A stretch of 64,000 bases of DNA from Dehalococcoidia bacterium (GTDB lineage Bacteria; Chloroflexota; Dehalococcoidia; DSTF01; JACRBR01): NCBI GenBank assembly GCA_040902535.1, contig JBBDXD010000006.1, forward strand, positions 104,497 through 168,496, read 5' to 3'. Position 1 is the first letter of the stretch, and each line of letters opens with the position of its first letter. Below, piece by piece: positions 1-7,701 of the stretch. Under the pieces are notes generated by a model, which worked only from the letters and a program-made list of their open reading frames with translations, was not told the DNA's origin and searched no databases. The position numbers were made by a program, and so were the translations under genes.

Positions 1-2
1 GG

Positions 3-209
3 CGAGCGGCGCAGATGAAGCGCCTGCGCGCCGGCCGCGACGCAACGGCCGCCAGCGCCTCGCTCAAGCGCCTCGAAGACGGTGCGCGCGGCGACGCGAA
101 CATGATCCCGCTGATGGTCGAGTGCGTGGAGAACTACGTGACGCTCGGCGAGATCTGCCGCACGTTGCGCGGCGCCTGGGGCGAGCAGCGCGAACGCCTC
201 GCGCTCTAG
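3..209 (+). CDS. Acyl-CoA mutase catalytic subunit, C-terminal end (partial)
   Basis: The open frame enters from the left edge and covers only the last 68 residues. The run around RLRAGRD, the alternating Ala/Ser helix and the ending with LGEICRTLR match the C-terminus of the TIM-barrel subunit of B12-dependent methylmalonyl-CoA-type mutases. The protein stops right after this block, so no cobalamin-binding domain follows. It is therefore the split type, needing a separate B12 subunit, unlike single-chain ethylmalonyl-CoA mutase. Its position beside mch, mcd and the lyase suggests it isomerises methylmalonyl-CoA or ethylmalonyl-CoA in the same route. The substrate cannot be told from this fragment. 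Confidence 0.75.
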   Translation, partial: RAAQMKRLRAGRDATAASASLKRLEDGARGDANMIPLMVECVENYVTLGEICRTLRGAWGEQRERLAL

Positions 210-724
210 TCGCGCTCCAGTGTTTGCAGCCAGACACCCTCCGCGTCGAATCGCAACGTGCCGCCCGCAATCGTCATGAACGACGCGATCACGATGTCTC
301 CCTGATCGACCATGACTCGCACCGGCTCGCCCAGGAACGGGCGCACGACGTCATCGGAGATCCGGTAGCGAGCGCATTCGACGCGCGCGTAGACGATCTC
401 TCGCGTGGTCGTGACGGTGAGCACGTCACCGTCGCAACGGAGCGTGTAGAAGATGTGCTGCTCGCTGACAGGCGTGCCGGCCGGCGGCGTGGCGTCGCCG
501 AGCAGCAGGTCCGTGGTGACTAAATTGGCGTCGAGCGGAACTCGCGCCGGCCGCCGGGGCGGGGCGACGGACGTCGCCTCCGGCGTCACAGCCGGGGCGT
601 CATGCTCGCCGGGACGCATCGTCAGGGCGGCCGTGACGGTCACCGTGACGACCACCATCGACCAGAAGGCGAACAGGATCGCCATGGTGAGAACCCAGAG
701 CCGGGGCCAGAGAGCGTCGGTCAC
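206..724 (-). CDS. Hypothetical protein with one N-terminal membrane segment
   Basis: I recognise no family. The protein is about 172 residues. A hydrophobic stretch at about residues 7-35 (rich in V, T, A) would anchor it in the membrane. A Pro/Ala/Thr linker follows, then a beta-rich domain of about 110 residues outside. I prefer the GTG at 724 because a GGAGG lies 8 bases upstream; a longer reading from a GTG at 739 has no ribosome site. Its 3' end overlaps the mutase stop by 4 bases, tail to tail. Weak coding signature apart from codon use. Confidence 0.55.
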   Translation of the reverse strand: MTDALWPRLWVLTMAILFAFWSMVVVTVTVTAALTMRPGEHDAPAVTPEATSVAPPRRPARVPLDANLVTTDLLLGDATPPAGTPVSEQHIFYTLRCDGDVLTVTTTREIVYARVECARYRISDDVVRPFLGEPVRVMVDQGDIVIASFMTIAGGTLRFDAEGVWLQTLERD

Positions 725-844
725 CTGATATGCCTCCACAAGAAGGATCGGTGATCGCGGCCGGTTGTATCAGTAACAGACTCCCGGCAGGGCAGGCTGA
801 ACAGCGGCGCCTCCTGGCGCTGTCAAGCTAGGAAGCTGAAGGAG

Positions 845-2026
845 CTACGTCCCACGGCGCGGGATGACGATAACCGCGACCGCGAGTACCCCGAGGACGA
901 CCGCCGCGGCGAGCAACGCGATCTCCCTGGTGTCATCGCCCGTTCCCGTCTCCGGGAGAGTGACGCCACTAGCTTGCGTCGCCGCCGGGACGACGGTAGG
1001 CGCCGCCGGGATGGGAGTCGCTGCCGGCGCAGGCGTTGCAGTTGCGAGCAGCGGCGCCGTGCAGACATCTGCCGCGCCATCGCCGTCTTCGTCGCGCGTC
1101 AGGTAAAGCATCGTCGTCGCCAGCATCGCCTTCGTCACGCTCGTCGCGAACGGCATGTCGAGCGTCTCGATCGTGTCCGACGGCTCGTGGTAATTCGGGT
1201 TTCGGAAGTTCGCGGTGTCTGTCACGAGCAGCGCCTGGTAGCCAGCGTCCCAGAACGGCGCGTGGTCGCTGCGACGCGTGTCCGGCGATGACTCGCCGTT
1301 GCCCGCCGCGGCGAGCGTCACGATCGGCAGGTCCGGCACGTACGACTTCGCCTGCTCGACGGCCTCCAGCAGCGGCGCCGACGCTTCGTTGCCGAGCACC
1401 AGGATGAACTCCGAGCCGCTCGCTTCGTCCGTGTAGCCGATCATCTCGAGCGAGAACATGCCGACGACCTCGGCGTCCGCCGCGGCGAAGTCGCCGGCCA
1501 TCTTGCGGCTGCCGATCAACCCCAGTTCCTCCAGCGTGAAGCCCGTGAAATACACGCTCGCCGGCAGGTCGACGTCCGCCAGTACCCGCGCAATCTCCAG
1601 CATGCCGGCCGTGCCGCTGGCATCATCGTCGGCGCCCGGCGACTCCGGCACCGAGTCGTAGTGACCGCCGACGACGAAGATCCGGTCGGCGCACTCGCTG
1701 CCTGCCTTCACACCGATGACGTTCGGCGATACGATGGCGCCGAGTTCGTCGTCCTCGAACTCCACGTCCTGCAGGACGACCTCAAGGCCATAGCCCTCGA
1801 GCTGCGACTGCACGTAGTCAGCGGTAGCGTCGAGCTGGTCGATCTCATCCTCGAGCGCGCTTCGGGGCTCCGCCATCTCTTCGATATGCGCGAAGAGGCG
1901 TGCCTGCTCGACGTCCGCCACGACCGCGGCGACGTCAGGATCGGTCTGTTGGCCCAGGGCGGAGGTGGCGGTGACGGCGGAGATTAGCGTGATAAACACC
2001 GCGGCAGACGTGAGGTAGCGCTTCAT
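845..2026 (-). CDS. Secreted M28-family aminopeptidase with C-terminal LPETG sorting signal
   Basis: Zinc metallopeptidase of 393 residues, predicted to act outside the membrane. An N-terminal signal peptide (MKRYL, then a hydrophobic stretch to about residue 23) leads into the catalytic domain. Visible metal-site motifs are GGHYDS, GADDDASG, the EELG that holds the catalytic Glu, and NYHEPSD near the end. After a Pro/Ala/Thr-rich spacer comes LPETG at residues 357-361, a hydrophobic segment of about 20 residues and a final RRGT, which is the classic sortase-anchoring layout. The ATG at 2026 was chosen because the signal peptide starts there; the longer open frame upstream overlaps the divergent mch promoter. 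Substrate unknown. Confidence 0.85.
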   Translation of the reverse strand: MKRYLTSAAVFITLISAVTATSALGQQTDPDVAAVVADVEQARLFAHIEEMAEPRSALEDEIDQLDATADYVQSQLEGYGLEVVLQDVEFEDDELGAIVSPNVIGVKAGSECADRIFVVGGHYDSVPESPGADDDASGTAGMLEIARVLADVDLPASVYFTGFTLEELGLIGSRKMAGDFAAADAEVVGMFSLEMIGYTDEASGSEFILVLGNEASAPLLEAVEQAKSYVPDLPIVTLAAAGNGESSPDTRRSDHAPFWDAGYQALLVTDTANFRNPNYHEPSDTIETLDMPFATSVTKAMLATTMLYLTRDEDGDGAADVCTAPLLATATPAPAATPIPAAPTVVPAATQASGVTLPETGTGDDTREIALLAAAVVLGVLAVAVIVIPRRGT

Positions 2027-2116
2027 GTGTGCGATGTTGCACTGGAGCGGCTCCGTATGTCCAGCTTCCACCATTCCGCGAGGCTCGCTATAACGCCTGC
2101 GCGGAGGACAGTCAGA

Positions 2117-3190
2117 GTGAACATCGGCGGCAACTTCTTCGAGGACCTGGGGCCGGGGCAATTGCTGCGCAATCCCGTGCCGCGCACGATCACGCCCGGC
2201 GATGTCGCGCTCTACATCGCGCTCACCGGTGATCGCAATCCGCTGTACTGCTCCGACACGTTCGCGCAGAGCCTCGGCTTTGAGCGTTCGCCGGTCGCCG
2301 ACCTGCTCGTATTTCACATCGTCTTCGGGCGCGCCGTTGGCGAGATCTCGCTCAACTCGCCCGGCAATCTCGGCTACGCGGACCTGCGCTTCGTGCGCCC
2401 CGTGTACACCGGCGACACGCTGCGCGCCGAGACGGAAACACTCGGCTGGCGCGAGACGTCGAAGGGCGACACCGGCGTCGTATGGGTGAAGACCGTCGGC
2501 TTCAATCAGCGCGACGAGGTCGTGCTTCAGTTCTATCGCTGGGTCATGGTGAACAAGCGTGATCCCGCCACCCCGACCAATGCCGATGACGCGCCCGAAA
2601 TGCCCGCCGAGGCATCACTCGATCACGTGAGCTTTCCCCGGATTGAACGCTTCGACGCGGTCGCCACGGGCAGCAGTGCAGCTTGGGAGGACTATGCGCC
2701 CGGTCAGCGCATCGCGCATCCGCAGGGCATGACGCTCGAAGAGACGGAGCATCAGCTCGCGACGCGGCTGTATCAGAACAGCGCGCGCGTGCACTTCAAC
2801 CAGCATCAGCAGAGCGCATCGCGCCACGGCCGGCGCATCGTCTACGGCGGCCACGTGATCTCCGTAGCGCACGCGCTGTCGTTCGACGGGTTAGAGAACG
2901 TGCTGGGCATGGCGGCGTGGAACGGCGGCTCGCACACGGCGCCGACCTTTGCCGGCGACACGCTGTTCGCCTGGACCGACGTGCTCGACCGCATCGACCT
3001 CGGCCGCGACGACATCGGCGCCCTGCGGCTGCGTCTGGTCGGCGTGAAGAACGTCGACCCATCGCGCGAGGACGTGCCGCTCCGCGTCAAGGACGACGCA
3101 GGCCGCGAGCGCTACGCGGAGCACGTCGTGCTGGATTTGGACTACGTCGCCCTGCTGCCGAAGAAACGGACTTTCGTTCCGTCATTCTGA
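2117..3190 (+). CDS. mch: Mesaconyl-CoA (2-methylfumaryl-CoA) hydratase
   Basis: MaoC/hot-dog-fold hydratase of 357 residues with two such domains (about 10-165 and 190-330). It hydrates mesaconyl-C1-CoA to beta-methylmalyl-CoA in the ethylmalonyl-CoA pathway and 3-hydroxypropionate cycle. Recognised from the family blocks NPLYCSD, FHIVFGRAVG, NLGYADLRF, GFNQ, RWVMVNKRDP, ATRLYQN, YGGHVIS, FAGDT and VLDLDY, which follow Mch order closely. GTG 2117 has GGAGGA 8 bases upstream; the frame stays open to 2027 but without a ribosome site. Its stop codon lies inside a dispersed repeat (3181-3207). The next two pathway steps are encoded by neighbouring genes. Confidence 0.9.
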   Translation: MNIGGNFFEDLGPGQLLRNPVPRTITPGDVALYIALTGDRNPLYCSDTFAQSLGFERSPVADLLVFHIVFGRAVGEISLNSPGNLGYADLRFVRPVYTGDTLRAETETLGWRETSKGDTGVVWVKTVGFNQRDEVVLQFYRWVMVNKRDPATPTNADDAPEMPAEASLDHVSFPRIERFDAVATGSSAAWEDYAPGQRIAHPQGMTLEETEHQLATRLYQNSARVHFNQHQQSASRHGRRIVYGGHVISVAHALSFDGLENVLGMAAWNGGSHTAPTFAGDTLFAWTDVLDRIDLGRDDIGALRLRLVGVKNVDPSREDVPLRVKDDAGRERYAEHVVLDLDYVALLPKKRTFVPSF

Positions 3191-3207
3191 GCGAAGCGAA
3201 GAATCTC
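3181..3207 (+). repeat. Dispersed repeat, left copy flanking broken GIY-YIG gene
   Basis: 27 bases beginning GTCATTCTGAGCGAAG and ending GAATCTC. The same repeat recurs inverted at 3589-3613, as a solo copy at 39299, in a cluster at 45996-46210 and inverted at 46566. This copy supplies the stop codon of mch. Confidence 0.9.
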
Positions 3208-3251
3208 GAATTCGCGCCGCAGACGGCGTGTAGCAGACGACTAGCGTGACC

Positions 3252-3561
3252 ATGAGACGATTTCACGTCTACATCATGACCAACCGACCGGGTGGGCGCC
3301 TGTACACAGGGGTGACAAACGGAATCGAGCGTCGTGTGTCCGAACACAAGCACAAGGCGACCTCGGGATTCACCGCCCGATATACCCTGGACAAGCTGGT
3401 ATTCGCGGAGGCCGCTGATAGCGCGATGGCGGCGATCCAGCGCGAGAAGGCAAATCAAGGGTTGGTTGCGGAGCAAGAAGATCGAACTGATCGAGTCGCT
3501 GAACCCCGGCTGGGAAGATCTTGCGAAGGACTGGTTCGCGGACGAGGGCGAAGGCCGGTGA
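3252..3561 (+). pseudogene. GIY-YIG nuclease-family small protein, frameshifted
   Basis: The N-terminal half reads as a GIY-YIG protein: FHVYIMTN, then LYTGVTN (the GIY and YIG strands), ERRVSEHK with the catalytic-type Arg, and SGFTARY. After about residue 66 the frame fails. In the frame one base over, the expected ending continues as QIKGWLRSKKIELIESLNPGW to a stop at 3561. One extra G near 3450 (in gagaaGGcaaatc) explains it. It is homologous along its length to the intact gene at 46224. It could be a real pseudogene or a sequencing error. It lies between inverted copies of the dispersed repeat. Confidence 0.8.
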
Positions 3562-3588
3562 CTCGTCGGCTCGTGCGCTTCACGACAG

Positions 3589-3613
3589 GATTCTTCGCTG
3601 CGCTCAGAATGAC
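3589..3613 (-). repeat. Dispersed repeat, inverted right copy
   Basis: 25 bases; its reverse complement begins GTCATTCTGAGCG and ends GAAGAATC, differing from the left copy (3181-3207) at one aligned base. With the left copy it bounds a segment of 433 bases that holds only the broken GIY-YIG gene. Confidence 0.85.
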
Positions 3614-3696
3614 CTGAAGATGAACATAAGCCCGGATCAACGTATGCTGTGCCCGTTGCGCCATGCGCTGGAGCCTCGAAGACCTAAGGCTGTGCG

Positions 3697-5358
3697 ATGA
3701 CCTCCCAGGCCTCTACGAAAACGCTCGCCGCCGCCAGGCAGCTTGCTGAAGCCGCGGCGAGCCTCTCCGAAGCCGCAATCGCGCGCGCCGCCGCCCTCAC
3801 CGACGCCGGCGGAAGGATCGATGACCACCAGGTGCTGTGCGAGCGCCTCGCGCTGATTGCCACAGAGGCGCGGGCGGCGCAAGAGCTTGTCGCGTACGCC
3901 GAGCAGCTCGCATCCGGCGGGAAGGCCGATGCACTCTCGGAGGACGAAGCACTGGCCTATGCGGCCGACGTCGTCAACCGCTTCCTCGCGATCCAGCACG
4001 CGCATCCGGACGACTTTGCTGATGCTCCGCTCGTGGGCGATGCGCTTCGCGCGCTCCTACGCGATGGCCTCGACGACGCGCGCATCTGCGCCATCGGTGC
4101 GCGCGTGATCGAGGCGCGAGGCGTCAACGGCTCCGACCTGTTCGACGACGGCGCAACACAGACGCGTGGCTTCGCGCGCCAGTTCGCGAAAGGCGAGTTG
4201 CTGCGGGAAGAGGACGGCATCGCGATCGCTGACCTCGTACACCGCGACGATCTGCTCGTGCCGGAGGCGTGGATCAAGCAGTTCTCCGAACTAGGCTTCT
4301 TCGGCAGCTCCGTGCCCGATGAGTACGGCGGCACCGAGATGGGCTACCTCACCATGATCGTGCTCACCGAGGAGCTGTCGGCAGCATCATTGATCGCCGG
4401 CAGCCTGCTCACGCGTTCCGAGATCCTGTCGCGCGCTCTGCTCGAAGGCGGCACGAACGAGCAGAAGCGCGCCTGGCTCCCGAAACTCGCGTCGGGGGAA
4501 GTGCTCGTCGGCATCTCGGTCACCGAGCCGGACGTCGGCTCCGACGTCGCCTCGGTGCAGTGCAAGGCAACGCCCGGTGAGCGCGACGGCAAGCCGGGGT
4601 GGCTGCTGAACGGCGCCAAGGCGTGGTGTACGTTCGCCGGTCGCGCGAACGTGCTGGCGCTGCTCGCGCGCACCGATCCCGATATGAGCAAGGGCCACGC
4701 GGGCCTCTCGCTGTTCATCGTGCCGAAAGAGACGTTCGACGGGCACAAGTTCGAGTATCGTCAGCCCGAGGGCGGACTGCTCACCGGCGAAGCGATCCCG
4801 ACGCCGGGCTATCGCGGCATGCACTCCTACATCCTCAATCTCGAGGACTACTTCGTGCCCGCCGAAAACCTCGTCGGCGGCGAGCAGGGGGAGGGCCGCG
4901 GTTTCTATCTCACGCTCGGCGGTTTTGCGATCGGCCGCCTGCAGACCGGAGGGCGCGCGCTCGGCGTGGCGCAGGCGGCGCTCGAGAAGGCGTGCAACTA
5001 CACGACGCAGCGCGCACAGTTCGGAAAGCCGATCAGCGAGTACCAGTTGACACGGCACAAGATCGGTTCCATGGCCATGCGCATCGCGGCGGCGCGGCAA
5101 CTCACGTACGCCGTCGCGCGCGGCACCGACCCGAAGGGCCGCGCGCCGCTCGGGCCGGCCATGGCGAAGCTCTTCGCGTCGGATGTCGCGGTCGCCGTGA
5201 CGCAGGAAGCGCAACTGCTGCACGGCGGCTGGGGTTATGCGGAGGAAGATCGCATCAGCCGCTACGTCGCCGATGCGCAGGTGCTGCCGATCTTCGAGGG
5301 CGTGAAGGCAACGCTCGAGCTGAAAGTGATCGCGCGCGCCCTCGTCGCGCGGCACTGA
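3697..5358 (+). CDS. mcd: (2S)-methylsuccinyl-CoA dehydrogenase
   Basis: FAD-dependent acyl-CoA dehydrogenase of 553 residues that would oxidise methylsuccinyl-CoA to mesaconyl-CoA. The length and the roughly 150-residue all-alpha N-terminal extension before the dehydrogenase core are typical of Mcd and longer than ordinary acyl-CoA dehydrogenases (about 380). Core motifs are SVPDEYGG, ISVTEPDVGSD for the FAD/acyl site, GRLQTGGRALG, YTTQRAQFGKPI and LLHGGWGY; IFEG near the C-terminus is in the region of the catalytic base. It follows mch and precedes the lyase on the same strand, the order expected for ethylmalonyl-CoA pathway genes. Electrons would pass to ETF, which is not in the window. 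Confidence 0.88.
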   Translation: MTSQASTKTLAAARQLAEAAASLSEAAIARAAALTDAGGRIDDHQVLCERLALIATEARAAQELVAYAEQLASGGKADALSEDEALAYAADVVNRFLAIQHAHPDDFADAPLVGDALRALLRDGLDDARICAIGARVIEARGVNGSDLFDDGATQTRGFARQFAKGELLREEDGIAIADLVHRDDLLVPEAWIKQFSELGFFGSSVPDEYGGTEMGYLTMIVLTEELSAASLIAGSLLTRSEILSRALLEGGTNEQKRAWLPKLASGEVLVGISVTEPDVGSDVASVQCKATPGERDGKPGWLLNGAKAWCTFAGRANVLALLARTDPDMSKGHAGLSLFIVPKETFDGHKFEYRQPEGGLLTGEAIPTPGYRGMHSYILNLEDYFVPAENLVGGEQGEGRGFYLTLGGFAIGRLQTGGRALGVAQAALEKACNYTTQRAQFGKPISEYQLTRHKIGSMAMRIAAARQLTYAVARGTDPKGRAPLGPAMAKLFASDVAVAVTQEAQLLHGGWGYAEEDRISRYVADAQVLPIFEGVKATLELKVIARALVARH

Positions 5359-5389
5359 TCGAACGCCAAACAGGGGAGGGCCGTCGACG

Positions 5390-6418
5390 ATGTACGTCAT
5401 GCAAAAGCTCAACCGCTTCGTCATTCCGCGGACTGAGCTCACTTATCCGGCGCACACGTTGAAGATGAACGAGAAGGCGGCGCAGGCGCCCGTCGACCAC
5501 GTTATGCCGGACTTCGAGGACGCATGCCCGTACGACTTCAAGGGCGACCCCAGCCGCAGCACGCTCGTCGAGGCGCTGAATACGTTCGATTTCGGCGGCA
5601 AGGTCATCGCGATCCGCCCTAACAACATCCGCTCGAAGTACTTCCTCGGCGATATTCAGGCGATCATGCTGGGCGCGCCCGACCGCTTCCACGGCATCAT
5701 CCTGCCGAAGACCGAGACGCCCGAAGACATCGTGCACCTCTCGCGGCTGCTCGACGCGCTCGAAGATCAGGGCGGCTGGACGACGCACGTCCAGATCGAA
5801 GCTCTCATCGAAACGCCGCTGGCCGTCGTGAACGCGTACAAGATCGCGACGTCCTCGCAGCGCATGGCGGGCCTCATCTTCGGCATCGCCGACTTCAGCG
5901 CGTCGATGGGCGTGCGCGAGATGATCGACAACCAGAACCAGAACTTCCATTACGCCAAGCAGGCCACCGTCGTCGCCGCGAAAGCGGCCGGCCTCCACGC
6001 CGTCGACAACGCGTTTCTGCGCCTCGTGCGCCCCGATACGCAGGCGGACGAAGCGCAGAAAATCTATGCGCAACTCCGCAAGAAGAACGAGGAGTCGCGC
6101 GACCTCGGCATGGATGGCACGTGGGTGATTCACCCGCAGCAGGCCGACGTCGCGAACGCAGTGTTCACGCCGAGCGACGAGCAGATCGAAGCAACCAAGC
6201 GCTCGCTCGAGGTATACCACCGTCTCGGCGGCGGATCGATCGCCGACCCCGAGACCGGCGAGTTCTACGACGAGGCGACGACCAAGGGCATGCTGATGCA
6301 GCTCGCCAAGGCAGCGCAGGGCGGCAAGGTGTCGTATGACTACCTCTCGGAGCTTTCCGCCAAGTCGAAGGAAGTCTCCGGCTACGACATCCTCGAGGTG
6401 ATGGGCCAGGTAGCGTGA
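5390..6418 (+). CDS. mcl: CitE-like beta-methylmalyl-CoA / L-malyl-CoA lyase
   Basis: TIM-barrel lyase of 342 residues in the HpcH/HpaI-CitE superfamily. In this neighbourhood it should cleave beta-methylmalyl-CoA to glyoxylate and propionyl-CoA and perhaps interconvert malyl-CoA with acetyl-CoA plus glyoxylate. Visible motifs: PDFEDACPYDFK (metal-site Glu/Asp), AIRPNN with the CoA-binding Arg, LPKTETPED, ALIETPLAVVN with the catalytic Glu, IFGIADFSASMG and the WVIHPQQ block. The ATG has GGGGAGGG about 10 bases upstream and lies 31 bases after mcd, so they are probably cotranscribed. The exact CoA-ester specificity is inferred from context. Confidence 0.8.
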   Translation: MYVMQKLNRFVIPRTELTYPAHTLKMNEKAAQAPVDHVMPDFEDACPYDFKGDPSRSTLVEALNTFDFGGKVIAIRPNNIRSKYFLGDIQAIMLGAPDRFHGIILPKTETPEDIVHLSRLLDALEDQGGWTTHVQIEALIETPLAVVNAYKIATSSQRMAGLIFGIADFSASMGVREMIDNQNQNFHYAKQATVVAAKAAGLHAVDNAFLRLVRPDTQADEAQKIYAQLRKKNEESRDLGMDGTWVIHPQQADVANAVFTPSDEQIEATKRSLEVYHRLGGGSIADPETGEFYDEATTKGMLMQLAKAAQGGKVSYDYLSELSAKSKEVSGYDILEVMGQVA

Positions 6419-6512
6419 TCGAACGTCGGGCATCCGCAAGAGAGCGCCGGCTCCGTGCCATCGACGCTCCGCGCGCGTAGTGACAGCAAAGGCCTGAGGA
6501 AGCGGAGGCAAT

Positions 6513-6905
6513 GTGATCGAGAAGAAGCTACACAACCCATGGACGTGGCAGGATAACCTCGGTTTCGCGCAGGCCGTAGAGATCAGCGGCCACAAGCGAG
6601 TCGTGCGGTGCGCTGGCCAGACCTCGGTCGACGCCGACGGCGCACCGATGCATGAAGGCGACATGGCCGCGCAAATCGGCCAGGCGCTCAACAACCTGGA
6701 GACCGTCCTCAAGAGCGCCGGCATGACCTTCGCCAATATCGCTCGGCTCAACATCTACACGACCGACGTCGACCTGTTCCTCGCGTCCTATGGCGCAATG
6801 ATCGAGCGCCTCGCCGGCAACAGGGCTGCGAGCACGCTGCTCGGGGTGGCGCGGCTGGCGTTCCCGCCGCTGATGGTCGAGATCGAGGCGACGGCCGTCG
6901 AGTAG
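6513..6905 (+). CDS. RidA/YjgF family deaminase-like protein
   Basis: 130 residues, the normal RidA length. RidA proteins hydrolyse reactive enamine/imine intermediates from PLP enzymes. Seen here: CAGQTSVDADG, then QALNNLETVLKSAGM and the C-terminal PPLMVEIEATA strand. The usual C-terminal substrate Arg of the R-G-V motif is present as GVARLAFPP, so the active subtype is uncertain. GTG 6513 is preceded by GGAGG at the right distance; the ATG two bases earlier runs straight into a stop. It lies 94 bases after the lyase gene and may share its transcript. Confidence 0.8.
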   Translation: MIEKKLHNPWTWQDNLGFAQAVEISGHKRVVRCAGQTSVDADGAPMHEGDMAAQIGQALNNLETVLKSAGMTFANIARLNIYTTDVDLFLASYGAMIERLAGNRAASTLLGVARLAFPPLMVEIEATAVE

Positions 6906-6924
6906 CGTCGGCTATCATGCAGCG

Positions 6925-7233
6925 ATGAAGAAAGTAATCCTCCTCGGTGCGCTGGCCGTGCTTTCGAGCGCGTCTATCCTGGCCGGGCTGCGGCACGCGT
7001 TCGGGAATCGCGATAAAGGCGAGCGCGAACCCCTCGACCCGCGCGAGGCGGAGCGCCAGCGGATCCGCAAAGCGCTCGGCGACGTTGGCAGCCCGCTTGA
7101 CCTCAGTGAGTGGCCAGAGCATCTGCGTCCCCGACCGGACACGCCCGATCGGGACACCCTGCGCAACTCTCTTCCCCGAAGCGAGCGTCCGGTTTGGATG
7201 GACCTCCGTGAGGAGCGCGATGCAGGTCCTTAG
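6925..7233 (+). CDS. Hypothetical small protein with N-terminal hydrophobic segment
   Basis: 102 residues with no family I recognise. MKK and a hydrophobic stretch (about residues 4-22) suggest a signal anchor, followed by a charged helix (residues 30-52) and a Pro/Asp-rich C-terminal half. It ends 4 bases before the start of a PIN-domain gene, in the place where an antitoxin normally sits, but it lacks any recognisable AbrB, ribbon-helix-helix or Phd fold, and a hydrophobic N-terminus would be odd for an antitoxin. Confidence 0.5.
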   Translation: MKKVILLGALAVLSSASILAGLRHAFGNRDKGEREPLDPREAERQRIRKALGDVGSPLDLSEWPEHLRPRPDTPDRDTLRNSLPRSERPVWMDLREERDAGP

Positions 7234-7237
7234 ATAG

Positions 7238-7631
7238 GTGCCATCCGACTTCTGGGATACGAGCGCCCTCGCCAAGCTATACGTTCCCGAGTTGGGATCG
7301 CGCTGGGCGGCTCTGCGTGTTCGTGAGTATGATGCCGTCATCTCGGCACTTACAATTGTTGAAATCGCTTCCGTCCTGCGGCGAAGACACACTCAAGGCT
7401 TGCTGACCGCACCTGCGCTCGATGAGCTTCACCGCAGATTCGTCGGTGATGCTTCGACGTTCAATGCGGTTGCTATCGATGATGCGCATCACCAGGGCCA
7501 GCCAGTTGATGCTCCGCGGAGGCACAGGCGGGCGCGTACGATCTTCCGATGCCATTCAGCTCGCCACCGCCCGCTGGTGGTTCGAAAAGTTAGGTGCCCT
7601 TAACATTGAGCCCGGCGCGGCGCGTTCGTAG
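7238..7631 (+). pseudogene. PIN-domain ribonuclease (VapC-like), frameshifted
   Basis: The first frame gives the N-terminal PIN half: FWDTSALAKLYVPE with the first catalytic Asp, and ALTIVEIASVLRRR with the conserved Glu. At about 7485-7495 the frame breaks; one frame over, the missing C-terminal half reads RASQLMLRGG then RSSDAIQLATARWW, which holds the last acidic residues, to a TAG at 7629-7631. A single-base indel in an otherwise complete gene is the simplest reading, so this is either recent decay or a sequence error. GTG start 4 bases after the preceding gene. Confidence 0.75.
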
Positions 7632-7701
7632 TGGCCGATCGGCCGCTGCGCGACGCCGCACTCGCGTTGGGCTTGGCCATCGAAAACCCCGAGGATCACG
7701 A

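Noticed and set aside
801-823. Terminator hairpin after the M28 peptidase
   Set aside because: ACAGC-GCC pairs with GGCGCTGT only with a bulge and there is no T tract.
5255-6754. Open frame of 499 codons on the minus strand over mcl
   Set aside because: Antisense to a recognisable lyase; the translated sequence is rich in Arg, His and Ala with no homology-like blocks.
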